64,000 nucleotides of DNA from Pseudomonas sp. QTF5 (GTDB taxonomy: Bacteria > Pseudomonadota > Gammaproteobacteria > Pseudomonadales > Pseudomonadaceae). The notes beneath the pieces are model-generated. The model was given only the letters and a program-made list of their open reading frames with translations. It searched no databases and was not told where the DNA came from. The DNA lies in contig NZ_AZRW02000007.1 in assembly GCF_000512695.2 (NCBI RefSeq), positions 62,001 through 126,000 on the forward strand, given 5' to 3'. Below, in pieces: positions 9,905-18,092 of this stretch. Each line of letters begins with the position of its first letter. Within the stretch, counting starts at the first letter, position 1. The position numbers were made by a program, and so were the translations under genes.

Positions 9905-9919
9905 GTATTGATTCTTATT
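9905..9919 (-). promoter_or_regulatory. Fur-box-like site between piuC and piuA
   Basis: On the minus strand this reads aataagaatcaatac, which agrees at 11 of 15 positions with the core of the Fur consensus (aatgataatcattat). It sits 34 bases upstream of piuC and about 160 upstream of piuA. A separate site for piuA was not found with confidence. Confidence 0.55.
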
Positions 9920-10077
9920 GCCTGTGTAAAACCCGGGTGACGAATGAAACGGCAAAAACCGTAAAGGTCAATTGTAAAGAATGTAAATTAATCGCGAATA
10001 GCAACGTTTCGCAATTGATACAGATACGTGTTTACCCTATATTCCGCGGCCTCAAATCCTTGGGGAGGGGAACTCAC

Positions 10078-12336
10078 ATGTCACGCCAACAACTACAATT
10101 AACGGTCAGTTCACCGCGTTTGCTCGCCTCTGCAATTGGCATGGCGATCACTGCCGGCTCTGCGGGCCACATGGTTTTCGCGGCCGAGAAGACCGGCGAA
10201 AAAGCACTGAACAATGCGATTTCCCTGGACGCGACCAGCGTTGTGGGCGAGCAGGATGACGCCTCCTACAAGACCGATACTTCGGCCTCCAAGAAGTACA
10301 CCGCGCCACTGCGCGAGACGCCGAAAAGCGTCACTGTGATCCCGCAACAGGTGATTCGCGACACCGGCGCCACCAGCCTGGTCGACGCCCTGCGCACGAC
10401 TCCGGGCATCACCTTCGGTGCCGGGGAAGGTGGCAACCCGGCGGGCGATCGTCCGATCATTCGTGGCTTCAACGCCGAAAGCGACACGTTCGTCGACGGC
10501 ATGCGCGACCCGGCGTCCCAGAGCCGCGAGATCTTCAACGTCGAATCGATCGAAGTCAGCAAAGGCCCGGGTTCAGCCTTCACCGGCGCCGGTTCCACCG
10601 GTGGCAGCCTGAACCTGGTGAGCAAGACCGCCAAACTGGGCAACGCCTACAACGGTGGCTTCACTTGGGGTTCGGATCAGACCAAGCGCACCACTCTCGA
10701 TCTGAACCAACAGATGACCGATACCTCGGCCGTGCGTCTGAACCTGATGAAGCACGAAGCCAACGTCGCCGGCCGTGATGCCGTGGACGTCAGTCGCTGG
10801 GGCGTGGCGCCGTCCTTCGCTTTCGGACTGGGCACCGATACCCGCTTGACCGTCGGCTACTACCACGTCGAAACCGACGACATGCCCGACTATGGCATCC
10901 CGTTGACCTTGAGCCCCAACCGCAGCAAGCACAACGTCGATAAACCTGTGAATGTCGATCGCGACAACTTCTACGGCCTCACCGGTCGCGACTTTCGCGA
11001 AACCACCAATGACAGCGGCACCATCAAGATCGAACACGATCTGAATGAAGACCTGACCGTGTCGAACAGCTTCCGTATGTCCCGTTCGACCCTGGACTAC
11101 ATCGTCAGCAACCCGGACGACAGCAAGGGCAACGTGGTCAATGGCAGCGTTTATCGTGGCGCGAAGAGCCGTAACTCGACGTCCAGCGGCTGGGTCAGCC
11201 AGACCGACCTGAGCGCCAAATTCAACACTGGCGCCATCGAGCATAGCCTGGTGACCGGCCTGGAGTTTTCCTATCAGGATACCCACAACCGCCCGTACCT
11301 CTTGACCTCCACCGCCAGCGGAACCCGGTGTAACAGCGCCCTGTTCACTTCCGGCGACTGCACCAGTCTGTACAACCCGACGCCTGGGGGTAACTGGAGC
11401 GGCACAATCACCGACAGCAAAGCCTTCACCGATACCGACACCAAAACCGCCGCGGCCTACGTGTTCGATACCCTGAAGTTCAACGAGCAATGGTCCCTGA
11501 ATCTGGGCCTGCGTTACGACAACTTCCAGGTCGAATCCAGCGGCTTCGCCAACGCTGGCAGCACAGCCCCAGCGGGCAGTTTCTCCCGTGAGAACACCAG
11601 CGACCTGGTGAACTACCAGATCGGCGTGGTCTACAACCCGGCACCTAATGGCAGCGTCTACGTGGCCTACTCCACTTCCAGCAACCCCGCCGGCGAAACC
11701 AGCGGCAACGGTGGCCTGGAGCTGGCAGCGAACAACAGCACTCTGGAGCCGGAAAAAAATCGCAACTACGAGATCGGTACCAAGTGGGACTTCTTCGGTG
11801 ACGATCTGTCGCTGACCGCCGCGCTGTTCCGCACCGAGAAAACCAACGCGCGAATCAACGATCCGGACGGCGGCACCACTCAAGTGCTGGACGGCGAACA
11901 GCAGGTCAATGGCCTGGAACTGACCTACACCGGCAAGCTGACCCATAACTGGAGAGTCTTCGGCGGCTACACCTACATGGACAGCGAAGTGGTCAAAACC
12001 ACCCTCGCCGCCGATGAAGGCAACCACATGCCAAGCACCCCACGGAATAACTTCACGTTCTGGTCGACCTACGACCTGGTGCCGGACAAGTTGACCGTCG
12101 GTGCCGGTGCGACCTTCGTCGACTCTCAGTTCGGCAACGTCGCCAACTCGGTGGAAATCCCGTCCTACTGGCGTTACGACGCGATGGCCAGCTACCGTCT
12201 GACCAAGAACGTCGACCTGCAACTCAACGTACAGAACCTGACCGACAAGCGTTACTTCGACCAGATACTCCAGAACCACTACGCCCACGTGGCGGCGGGC
12301 CGTACCGCCCTGCTGAGTGCCAACTTCCACTTCTGA
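10078..12336 (+). CDS. piuA: TonB-dependent siderophore receptor PiuA
   Basis: An outer-membrane ferric-siderophore receptor, 752 residues. The start ATG 10078 follows a ggggagggg ribosome-binding site and gives a signal peptide ending near MVFA-AEKT. The plug domain has LRETPKSVTVIPQQ and RGFNAESDTFVDGMRD. The beta-barrel ends with RTALLSANFHF, a terminal Phe as expected for BAM-assembled proteins. It belongs to the PiuA/Fiu/CirA-like catecholate group. It is divergent from piuC and followed by a terminator and the piuB-like gene. Homologues take up catechol siderophores and siderophore-antibiotic conjugates; its own ligand is inferred. Confidence 0.94.
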   Translation: MSRQQLQLTVSSPRLLASAIGMAITAGSAGHMVFAAEKTGEKALNNAISLDATSVVGEQDDASYKTDTSASKKYTAPLRETPKSVTVIPQQVIRDTGATSLVDALRTTPGITFGAGEGGNPAGDRPIIRGFNAESDTFVDGMRDPASQSREIFNVESIEVSKGPGSAFTGAGSTGGSLNLVSKTAKLGNAYNGGFTWGSDQTKRTTLDLNQQMTDTSAVRLNLMKHEANVAGRDAVDVSRWGVAPSFAFGLGTDTRLTVGYYHVETDDMPDYGIPLTLSPNRSKHNVDKPVNVDRDNFYGLTGRDFRETTNDSGTIKIEHDLNEDLTVSNSFRMSRSTLDYIVSNPDDSKGNVVNGSVYRGAKSRNSTSSGWVSQTDLSAKFNTGAIEHSLVTGLEFSYQDTHNRPYLLTSTASGTRCNSALFTSGDCTSLYNPTPGGNWSGTITDSKAFTDTDTKTAAAYVFDTLKFNEQWSLNLGLRYDNFQVESSGFANAGSTAPAGSFSRENTSDLVNYQIGVVYNPAPNGSVYVAYSTSSNPAGETSGNGGLELAANNSTLEPEKNRNYEIGTKWDFFGDDLSLTAALFRTEKTNARINDPDGGTTQVLDGEQQVNGLELTYTGKLTHNWRVFGGYTYMDSEVVKTTLAADEGNHMPSTPRNNFTFWSTYDLVPDKLTVGAGATFVDSQFGNVANSVEIPSYWRYDAMASYRLTKNVDLQLNVQNLTDKRYFDQILQNHYAHVAAGRTALLSANFHF

Positions 12337-12388
12337 TAACAGAAGCGTGAAGGCCAAAGCCCTAATGCCCGACAGTTAAGCGAAAATC

Positions 12389-12482
12389 CCTGTGGGAGCG
12401 GGCTTGCTCGCGAAGGCGGTCTGACAGCCAACATCTTTGTTGAATGTTAAATCGCTTTCGCGAGCAAGCCCACTCCCACAGG
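12389..12482. repeat. REPIN, inverted REP pair
   Basis: cctgtgggagcgggcttgct at 12389 is repeated inverted, ending at 12482 (agcaagcccactcccacagg), with one mismatch and about 40 bases between the copies. Confidence 0.9.
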
Positions 12483-12512
12483 TTCCGCGGCGTAACTGAC
12501 TGGCATTAGGCC

Positions 12513-12545
12513 AAAGCCCCGTTCATCGAAGTGAACGGGGCTTTT
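12513..12545 (+). terminator. intrinsic terminator of piuA
   Basis: A 13-bp perfect stem (aaagccccgttca / tgaacggggcttt) has a six-base loop and a short T tail. It lies about 175 bases after piuA, beyond a REPIN. Confidence 0.85.
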
Positions 12546-12628
12546 GTGTGTAAAAAAGAATCCTTCTCGACAACTCACGGCATAATGCGCGCCGTGATGA
12601 TGACTTTTGAACGAACAAGGCGAGCGAC

Positions 12629-15157
12629 GTGTTGAAGAAATCCCTGTTCCAGTTGCACTGGTTTTTCGGCATCAGTGCCGGACTGGTCCTGGCCCTGATG
12701 GGCATTACCGGGGCGGCGGTATCGTTTCAGGATGAAATCCTGCGCGCGCTGAACCCCTCTGTGCTGCACGTCGAAAAGCAGATCGCCGGCGTGCTGCCGC
12801 CTGCCGAGCTGGTGGAGAAAATCGAAGGTGCCTCGGGCAAGAAAGTCTCGATGCTCTGGGTCGAGACCGACAGCGGTAACGCCGCGCGGGTAATCTTCAC
12901 CGCGCCGCCAGGCGAACGCCGCGGGGCGATGCGTTACTTCGACCCGTACACCGCCGAATTCATGGGTGACGTCACGGGCCAGGACTTCTTTGGCCTGATG
13001 CTGCAACTGCATCGGGTCTTGGCCATGGGCGATATCGGTCGGCAGATCACCGGCGCCTGTACGCTGATTCTGCTGTTCTTCTGTCTGTCCGGCCTGTACC
13101 TGCGCTGGCCGCGCCAGTGGAAAAGCTGGCGCGCCTGGCTGACCCTGGACTGGAATAAAAAGGGTCGTAGCTTCAACTGGGATCTGCACTCGGTGGCCGG
13201 TACCTGGTGCCTGGTGTTCTACCTTCTGGCGGCGCTGACCGGGCTGTCCTGGTCGTACGAGTGGTACAACAAAGGCCTGACCCGGCTGCTTTCCGATTCG
13301 CCGCAGAACGAACGAGTGCGCAGTGGTCGCGGCCCTGCACCAAGCGGTCCGGCTCCCACTGCCGATTACGCCGCCATATGGAGCAGCATCTACAGTGCCG
13401 CTGGCCCTGATCTTTCATCCTACAACGTGCGTATGCCGCCCGTGGCCGGGCAACCGGCAACTGTGTTCTATCTGCTGAAGAATTCACCCCACGACCGCGC
13501 ACTGAACCAGATCACCCTCGATCCGGCGACCGGCATCGTCAGCCGTCATGACCGCTACAGCGACAAGAGCCTCAAGGCACAGTTGCTGACCAGTATTTAT
13601 GCGCTGCACGTCGGCAGTTATTTCGGGATGGTCGGTCGGATAATCCTGACGATTGCTGCGCTGGCCATGCCGCTGTTTTTCGTCACTGGCTGGTTGCTGT
13701 ACCTGGACCGTCGACGCAAGAAACGTCAAATCAAGAATGCCCGCAAAGGCCTCGCGCAACGGGGCAGCGACGCGCCCGCATGGCTGATCGGCTTCGCCAG
13801 CCAGAGCGGATTCGCGGAGCAACTGGCCTGGCAGACCGCCGGACAATTGCAGGCCGCCGGGTTACCGGTGAAGGTTCAACCGTTGGCGAATGTCAGTGAA
13901 CAGGACCTGCAGGATTCCAGCAACGCGCTGTTTGTGGTCAGCACCTTCGGCGACGGTGAAGCACCGGACAGCGCCCGAGGATTCGAACGCAAAGTGTTGG
14001 GTCGAGCGCTGAGTTTCGACAGCCTTAACTATGCCGTACTCGGCCTCGGTGACCGCCAGTATCAACACTTCTGCGGCTTCGCCCGCCGCTTGCACACCTG
14101 GCTGGGCGAGCACGGCGGCAAGACCTTGTTCGCCCCGGTGGAAGTCGACAGCGGTGATCCTTACGCCTTGCGTCACTGGCAACAACAACTCGGCCTGCTG
14201 ACGGGCCAGGCGCCGGTGGATACCTGGCAAGCACCCAGCTACGACAACTGGACCCTGACCCGCCGCGAATTGATGAACCCGGACAGCAGCGGTTCGCCTG
14301 TGTACTTGCTCGGCCTCACCGCCCCTACCACCAGCAGCTGGCTGGCCGGTGACCTGGTGGAAGTGCTGCCGCGCAATTGTCCGTGGGACATCGAGCATTT
14401 CCTCGACGGCCTGGGGATTGACGGTCGAGCCACGGTTGAGTTCGATGGCCTGTCGCAAACGCTGGAACAAGCCCTGGCCAGCCGCCAACTGCCCGAGAAT
14501 CGCGCTCATCTGGTCGGCCTGCACGCGCAAGCGCTGGCGGACGCCTTGGTGCCGTTGGCCATGCGCGAATACTCCATCGCCTCGATAGCCGCCGACGGCG
14601 TGCTGGAATTGATTGTGCGTCAGGAACTGCATTCCGACGGCACCTTGGGCGTCGGTTCCGGCTGGTTGACCGAGCATGCGCCCGTGGGTAGCGGCATCAG
14701 TTTGCGGGTGCGACGCAACAGTGGCTTCCATCTACCGAACGAACCAGTTCCAATGATCCTGCTGGGCAACGGCACCGGACTGGCCGGGTTGCGCAGTTTG
14801 CTCAAGGCACGGATTGCCGACGGGCAGCAGCGTCAGTGGCTGCTGTTCGGCGAGCGTAATCGGGAACACGATTACCTGTGTCGCGCAGAGCTTGAGGAAT
14901 GGTTGATCAACGGCGACCTGGCGCGTCTGGATCTGGCGTTTTCCCGAGATCAGACGCACAAGGTCTATGTGCAGGATCGCCTGCGCGAATCCGCCGCCGA
15001 GCTGAAAAAATGGCTGGCCGATGGCGCCGTGATTTACATCTGCGGCAGTTTGCAGGGGATGGCTTCAGGGGTGGATCACGCGCTCAACGAATTGCTGGGC
15101 ATTGAAGAGGTCGACCGCCTGATCGAACAAGGCCGCTACCGCCGCGACGTCTACTGA
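12629..15157 (+). CDS. piuB: PepSY / flavodoxin / FAD-NAD(P) reductase fusion (PiuB-like)
   Basis: An 842-residue inner-membrane reductase. The N-terminal half is a PepSY-type membrane region with helices near 11-33, 140-160, 190-210 and 335-358. A basic linker (RRRKKR, about 361) leads to a flavodoxin-like FMN domain (about 385-520) and then a ferredoxin-reductase-like FAD/NAD(P) domain that ends [18 protein letters not shown]. The C-terminal half resembles CysJ and cytochrome P450 reductase. It probably moves electrons from NAD(P)H across the inner membrane, perhaps to reduce Fe(III)-siderophore. The start is GTG 12629. It follows piuA as in P. aeruginosa (PA4513/PA4514). Function is inferred from context. 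Confidence 0.88.
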   Translation: MLKKSLFQLHWFFGISAGLVLALMGITGAAVSFQDEILRALNPSVLHVEKQIAGVLPPAELVEKIEGASGKKVSMLWVETDSGNAARVIFTAPPGERRGAMRYFDPYTAEFMGDVTGQDFFGLMLQLHRVLAMGDIGRQITGACTLILLFFCLSGLYLRWPRQWKSWRAWLTLDWNKKGRSFNWDLHSVAGTWCLVFYLLAALTGLSWSYEWYNKGLTRLLSDSPQNERVRSGRGPAPSGPAPTADYAAIWSSIYSAAGPDLSSYNVRMPPVAGQPATVFYLLKNSPHDRALNQITLDPATGIVSRHDRYSDKSLKAQLLTSIYALHVGSYFGMVGRIILTIAALAMPLFFVTGWLLYLDRRRKKRQIKNARKGLAQRGSDAPAWLIGFASQSGFAEQLAWQTAGQLQAAGLPVKVQPLANVSEQDLQDSSNALFVVSTFGDGEAPDSARGFERKVLGRALSFDSLNYAVLGLGDRQYQHFCGFARRLHTWLGEHGGKTLFAPVEVDSGDPYALRHWQQQLGLLTGQAPVDTWQAPSYDNWTLTRRELMNPDSSGSPVYLLGLTAPTTSSWLAGDLVEVLPRNCPWDIEHFLDGLGIDGRATVEFDGLSQTLEQALASRQLPENRAHLVGLHAQALADALVPLAMREYSIASIAADGVLELIVRQELHSDGTLGVGSGWLTEHAPVGSGISLRVRRNSGFHLPNEPVPMILLGNGTGLAGLRSLLKARIADGQQRQWLLFGERNREHDYLCRAELEEWLINGDLARLDLAFSRDQTHKVYVQDRLRESAAELKKWLADGAVIYICGSLQGMASGVDHALNELLGIEEVDRLIEQGRYRRDVY

Positions 15158-15170
15158 CACCATTGATCCC

Positions 15171-15197
15171 TGTGGGAGCGGGCTTGCCCGCGATTGC
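15171..15197 (+). repeat. single REP element
   Basis: cctgtgggagcgggcttgcc matches the REP consensus seen elsewhere in the window. No inverted partner follows; the 110-bp palindromic repeat begins 8 bases later instead. Confidence 0.75.
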
Positions 15198-15205
15198 GGA
15201 CTGTT

Positions 15206-15315
15206 GATCGTTCCCACGCTCCGCGTGGGAATGCAGCCCGGGACGCTCCGCGTCCCTTTCAAGCCGAACGCGGAGCGTCCGTTGAGGCATTCCCACGCAG
15301 AGCGTGGGAACGATC
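15206..15315. repeat. 110-bp long palindromic repeat, copy 2
   Basis: It has the same ends as the copy at 6626 (gatcgttcccacgctccgcg ... cgtgggaacgatc), with the same nested inner inverted repeat (ggacgctccgcgtcc / cgcggagcgtcc) but a different centre. It marks the left edge of the bacteriocin island. Confidence 0.9.
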
Positions 15316-15489
15316 ATGCGGCCCTCACACCGGCTGCAACTTGCGCTCAAACACCCCCGCAGCACCACACTCATCTCCCCCCTTTGCCCGTCGATGTTCA
15401 CCTCCGAGAGCTGCGGGCCACAGCCGAACCAGCGCCATTGCTCATCGGCCTCCAGTAACAACATGAAATAGGAAATTTCAGCGCCGCTT
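15316..15489. other. possible gene remnant at island edge
   Basis: There is no intact gene here. On the minus strand, about 15330-15480 reads as protein-like sequence with Pseudomonas-type codons (for example EADEQWRWFGCGPQLSEVN) and runs straight into the 110-bp repeat. It may be the remains of a gene cut by repeat insertion. I do not recognise the family, and chance cannot be excluded. Confidence 0.25.
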
Positions 15490-16890
15490 TTGGGAAACGT
15501 CCTAACGCCAGCCTCTGAGCCTTTCAGTTGGTTCGAGGTGAACCCAGACGAACAAGAAGCGCTAATGAAAAAGCTCGGTTTCCCGGACACCCCGGATTTT
15601 CTGCCCGCCCCAACACAACAACCCACCCAGGCGCAGATACAAGCCTTCCAGGACGCCGGCGCAGCGGTAGCCGCCATTAACCGAAAGAATGAACTGGACG
15701 CCAACGCCCGCTGGGAGATGCATCAGAAAAAACAACAGGACGCACTCAACACTCAGCCCGATTCGCAGGGTTGCGTGTTCGCCAAGAGCTGCAACCTCCC
15801 TGACGGCGTCATCAATCACAGCCACCCGGCCGGATTTGTCCCCGTAGAGAAATTGGCCGACTACGGATTATGGGCCGTGCTCGACACCGGTGCGCCGATC
15901 ACAGCCGCCGGGGTCCCCCTGAAACTGGTGAGAGGCTCAGCCACGGCCGGCGCCATCGCCCAACGTCTCGGAGGCTCTCTTGCACTCGGTCTGCTATCAG
16001 GCTCCACGGTTGTGGCCGCCGGCGCAGCGCTCGGGACCGTGGCACTCCTGATGCCGAATACCCGCCTTTCCCTCGACAGCGCCTTCTACAAGAAAGAACA
16101 GTACGCGGAACTGAATACCGGGCGAACCCGTGTGCGCCTCAACGTGAAGACCTTGCCGGACGGCTCCGTCAACGCTTACGGCTTCTACACCGGCGGGAAA
16201 AAAGACTGGGAATTTGTCCCGGTCATCAAGGCCACCCAGGAAGGCGAACAGTTTGTCGCCGACCTCGGCAACGGCATCGGCCTGATCTGGACGCCTGCGG
16301 CGAACCCCGACGATATACCACGCATCCCGGCCCTCGAAGGCGCCCCGCCACTGCCGACGATATGGGTGTACCCGCCCACCGAGCAAGCCAACAAGGCTTT
16401 GGTGAACCCGGAGCATCCACCCGATTATCAGGACGCGATTATCTGGTTTCCTGCGGATGCGGGGCTTGAGCCGATCTACATCGTGCTCAATGCCCGGTTT
16501 GAACCCGGAGGGGTTACGGGGGTGGGCGAGGATGTGGCGGGGGTTTGGCTTGCTGGGGCTGGCACCGGGTTAGGCGCTCCCGTTCCAACGCGGATTGTTG
16601 GTCAGCTTCGTGGCCAACAGTTCAATAGCTTCGACGCATTCAGGAAAGCGTTCTGGATAGCCGTAGCCAATGACGTAGAGCTAAGTCAGCAATTCAATTC
16701 ACGCAACCTGTCCGGCATGGCGAAAGGCTTGGCCCCTGCAGCCCCAAAAATCGAGCATGTAGGAAAACGAATTGCATTCGAATTGCACCACGTGGAACCA
16801 ATCAAGGATGGTGGCGCCGTATACGATGCTGACAATCTGCGAGCTGTCACGCCAAGGCGCCATATCGACATACACAGAAGGGCTGAATAA
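15490..16890 (+). CDS. S-type pyocin / colicin E-like HNH DNase bacteriocin
   Basis: A DNA-degrading bacteriocin. The middle is an S-type pyocin translocation domain (about 130-345, including YGFYTGGKKDWEFVPV). The C-terminal 120 residues are a colicin E9-type DNase: GVWLAGAGTGLGAPVP, FNSFDAFRKAFW, and the HNH core ELHHVEPIKDGG...RRHIDIH. Metal/catalytic His433, 434, 458 and 462 are spaced exactly as in E9 (102, 103, 127, 131). It is short (466 aa from TTG 15490, or 441 from ATG 15565) against typical pyocins above 600, so a receptor-binding N-terminus may be missing. The frame upstream of ATG 15565 looks coding, hence the longer start. Its stop overlaps the first immunity gene (TAATG). Confidence 0.88.
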   Translation: MGNVLTPASEPFSWFEVNPDEQEALMKKLGFPDTPDFLPAPTQQPTQAQIQAFQDAGAAVAAINRKNELDANARWEMHQKKQQDALNTQPDSQGCVFAKSCNLPDGVINHSHPAGFVPVEKLADYGLWAVLDTGAPITAAGVPLKLVRGSATAGAIAQRLGGSLALGLLSGSTVVAAGAALGTVALLMPNTRLSLDSAFYKKEQYAELNTGRTRVRLNVKTLPDGSVNAYGFYTGGKKDWEFVPVIKATQEGEQFVADLGNGIGLIWTPAANPDDIPRIPALEGAPPLPTIWVYPPTEQANKALVNPEHPPDYQDAIIWFPADAGLEPIYIVLNARFEPGGVTGVGEDVAGVWLAGAGTGLGAPVPTRIVGQLRGQQFNSFDAFRKAFWIAVANDVELSQQFNSRNLSGMAKGLAPAAPKIEHVGKRIAFELHHVEPIKDGGAVYDADNLRAVTPRRHIDIHRRAE

Positions 16891-17141
16891 TGGATTTGAA
16901 GAGCAATCTTGCCGAGTACACAAAACAGGAATTCATAGCGCTGATTGGCGCTATCGGCGATGCCGAAATAGAGGAAGACCGGGGGAAGCTGGTGGAGCAC
17001 TTCAACAACATCGTGCCGCATCCAGCAGGGAGCGACTTGCTGTTCTATCCAGAGGATGGAGCAGATGACTCGCCGGAAGGAGTCGTGCAGACAATCGAAG
17101 ACTATTGCGCGTCCAAAGGCTTGCCAGGTTTCAGGGACTGA
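16890..17141 (+). CDS. bacteriocin immunity protein 1 (cognate)
   Basis: An 83-residue acidic protein of the colicin E2/E7/E8/E9-pyocin immunity family, closely like Im9. It has an N-terminal LAEYTKQEF, a variable helix II (EEDRGKLVEHFNNIV) and the conserved helix III patch HPAGSDLLFYPEDG with Phe-Tyr at the Im9 Tyr-Tyr hot spot. It blocks the DNase domain at an exosite, protecting the producer. The start ATG overlaps the bacteriocin stop by one base, so it is almost certainly the cognate inhibitor. Confidence 0.93.
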   Translation: MDLKSNLAEYTKQEFIALIGAIGDAEIEEDRGKLVEHFNNIVPHPAGSDLLFYPEDGADDSPEGVVQTIEDYCASKGLPGFRD

Positions 17142-17188
17142 TCCAGAGAACTGAAGTCGTACTCAACCACCCGCAAATAAGCAAAAAA

Positions 17189-17446
17189 ATGCAAAGCAGA
17201 TTCAGTGACTACGCCGAAGAAGAGTTTATTCAACTCATGCAGGAAATCCGGGCCGCGAACAAGAATGTACCGGACGAGATTCTCGATCCTTTGCTAAAAC
17301 AATTTTGCAAGATTACAGGGCATCCTGACGGAACCGACCTCATTTACTATCCCGAAGAAGGTGCAGACAACTCAAATGAAGGCATCACACAGACTGTGAA
17401 GGAGTGGCGTGCAGCTCAGGGCCTGCCGGGATTCAAAAGCGAGTGA
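17189..17446 (+). CDS. bacteriocin immunity protein 2 (orphan)
   Basis: An 85-residue Im9-like protein starting at ATG 17189 (MQSRFSDYAEEEFIQLM). Helix III is HPDGTDLIYYPEEG, with the Tyr-Tyr pair of Im9. Helix II, which sets specificity, is very different from the first copy (PDEILDPLLKQFCKIT). No nuclease gene lies between it and copy 1, so it probably protects against a different DNase bacteriocin. The ribosome-binding site is weak (an A-rich stretch), so expression may rely on the upstream message. Confidence 0.88.
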   Translation: MQSRFSDYAEEEFIQLMQEIRAANKNVPDEILDPLLKQFCKITGHPDGTDLIYYPEEGADNSNEGITQTVKEWRAAQGLPGFKSE

Positions 17447-17459
17447 TCCCAAGTGGCAA

Positions 17460-17660
17460 ATTTGGCCGAGATTGAGCATGTCGGTACAGGTTCAGTGAAC
17501 GGGACAGCCCCCCGCACTTGGCGCAGGAGCTGCCCAGACGCTTACTGAGCTTGAATCAACTTGCTTTCAGCGACGCCAGCGCGGCCTGTTTTGTCGTCGA
17601 CAACTTGCAGGTTAACCACCTCGCAATAGTTACGCCGAACGACACGCAGAGATTCACAGG
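17460..17660 (+). pseudogene. decayed HNH DNase bacteriocin end (relic)
   Basis: Two fragments resemble the DNase C-terminus. Near 17463, AEIEHVG aligns with PKIEHVG of the intact bacteriocin. Near 17605-17660, DNL, then a 14-base interruption, IVTPNDTQRFTGR aligns with DNLRAVTPRRHIDIHRR. Frames are broken, and the HH pair and metal-binding His residues are lost. It lies directly in front of immunity gene 3, where that gene's cognate nuclease would be expected. This is comparison by eye only. Confidence 0.55.
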
Positions 17661-17671
17661 GAGGACAGGCA

Positions 17672-17935
17672 ATGACTCTGAAAAGCAGCGTTTCAGATTA
17701 CACAGAAGAATTCATCAGGCTGCTTCAACGCATCATAGGAAACGAGGAAAACGAAGAGGAGGAAAACAGGCTTGTGCATCACTTCAACACCATAAGTGAA
17801 CACCCAGCAGGCTCTGATTTGATCTTCTACCCGGAAGATGATGCTGATGATTCGGCAGAAGGCATCACACAGACTGTAAAGAAATGGCGTTCAACTCAGG
17901 GTCTGCCAGGTTTCAGAACTGATCCTGAAAACTGA
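17672..17935 (+). CDS. bacteriocin immunity protein 3 (orphan)
   Basis: An 87-residue Im9-family protein, MTLKSSVSDYTEEFIRLL, with helix II NEEEENRLVHHFNTIS and helix III HPAGSDLIFYPEDD. A strong ribosome-binding site (agggagg, about 17657) precedes ATG 17672. Its nuclease partner seems lost, since only a relic lies upstream. The DNA around its 3' end (aggtttcag..actgatcc..gaaaactgaag) resembles that after immunity gene 1, which suggests a tandem duplication of nuclease-immunity units followed by decay. It may still give protection against a related bacteriocin. Confidence 0.9.
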   Translation: MTLKSSVSDYTEEFIRLLQRIIGNEENEEEENRLVHHFNTISEHPAGSDLIFYPEDDADDSAEGITQTVKKWRSTQGLPGFRTDPEN

Positions 17936-17993
17936 AGCCGTCCCCATGAGCAAACGACGTCGCCGACCTGATTCGATATCGGGGTGACAATTA

Positions 17994-18088
17994 AAAAGAT
18001 CGCAGCCTTCGACAACTCCAGATTCGATGTACGCCGCAATATCGTGGTCGAACACAATCCTGGGAGCTGCCGAAGGCTGCGATCTTTT
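17994..18088. repeat. inverted repeat (aaaagatcgcagccttcg type)
   Basis: 18-base exact arms at 17994-18011 and 18071-18088. This is a repeat type common between genes in the P. fluorescens group. The outer A/T tracts could let it act as a bidirectional terminator between immunity gene 3 and the convergent fruA. Confidence 0.88.
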
Positions 18089-18092
18089 GCTT

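Noticed and set aside
10000..10077. Longer piuA starting at 9937
   Set aside because: The extension lacks a signal peptide at its start and crosses the promoter region. ATG 10078 has a good ribosome-binding site and a signal peptide.
17518..17799. 93-codon frame overlapping immunity gene 3
   Set aside because: It runs out of frame across the immunity gene. Its first part is better explained as decayed nuclease sequence.
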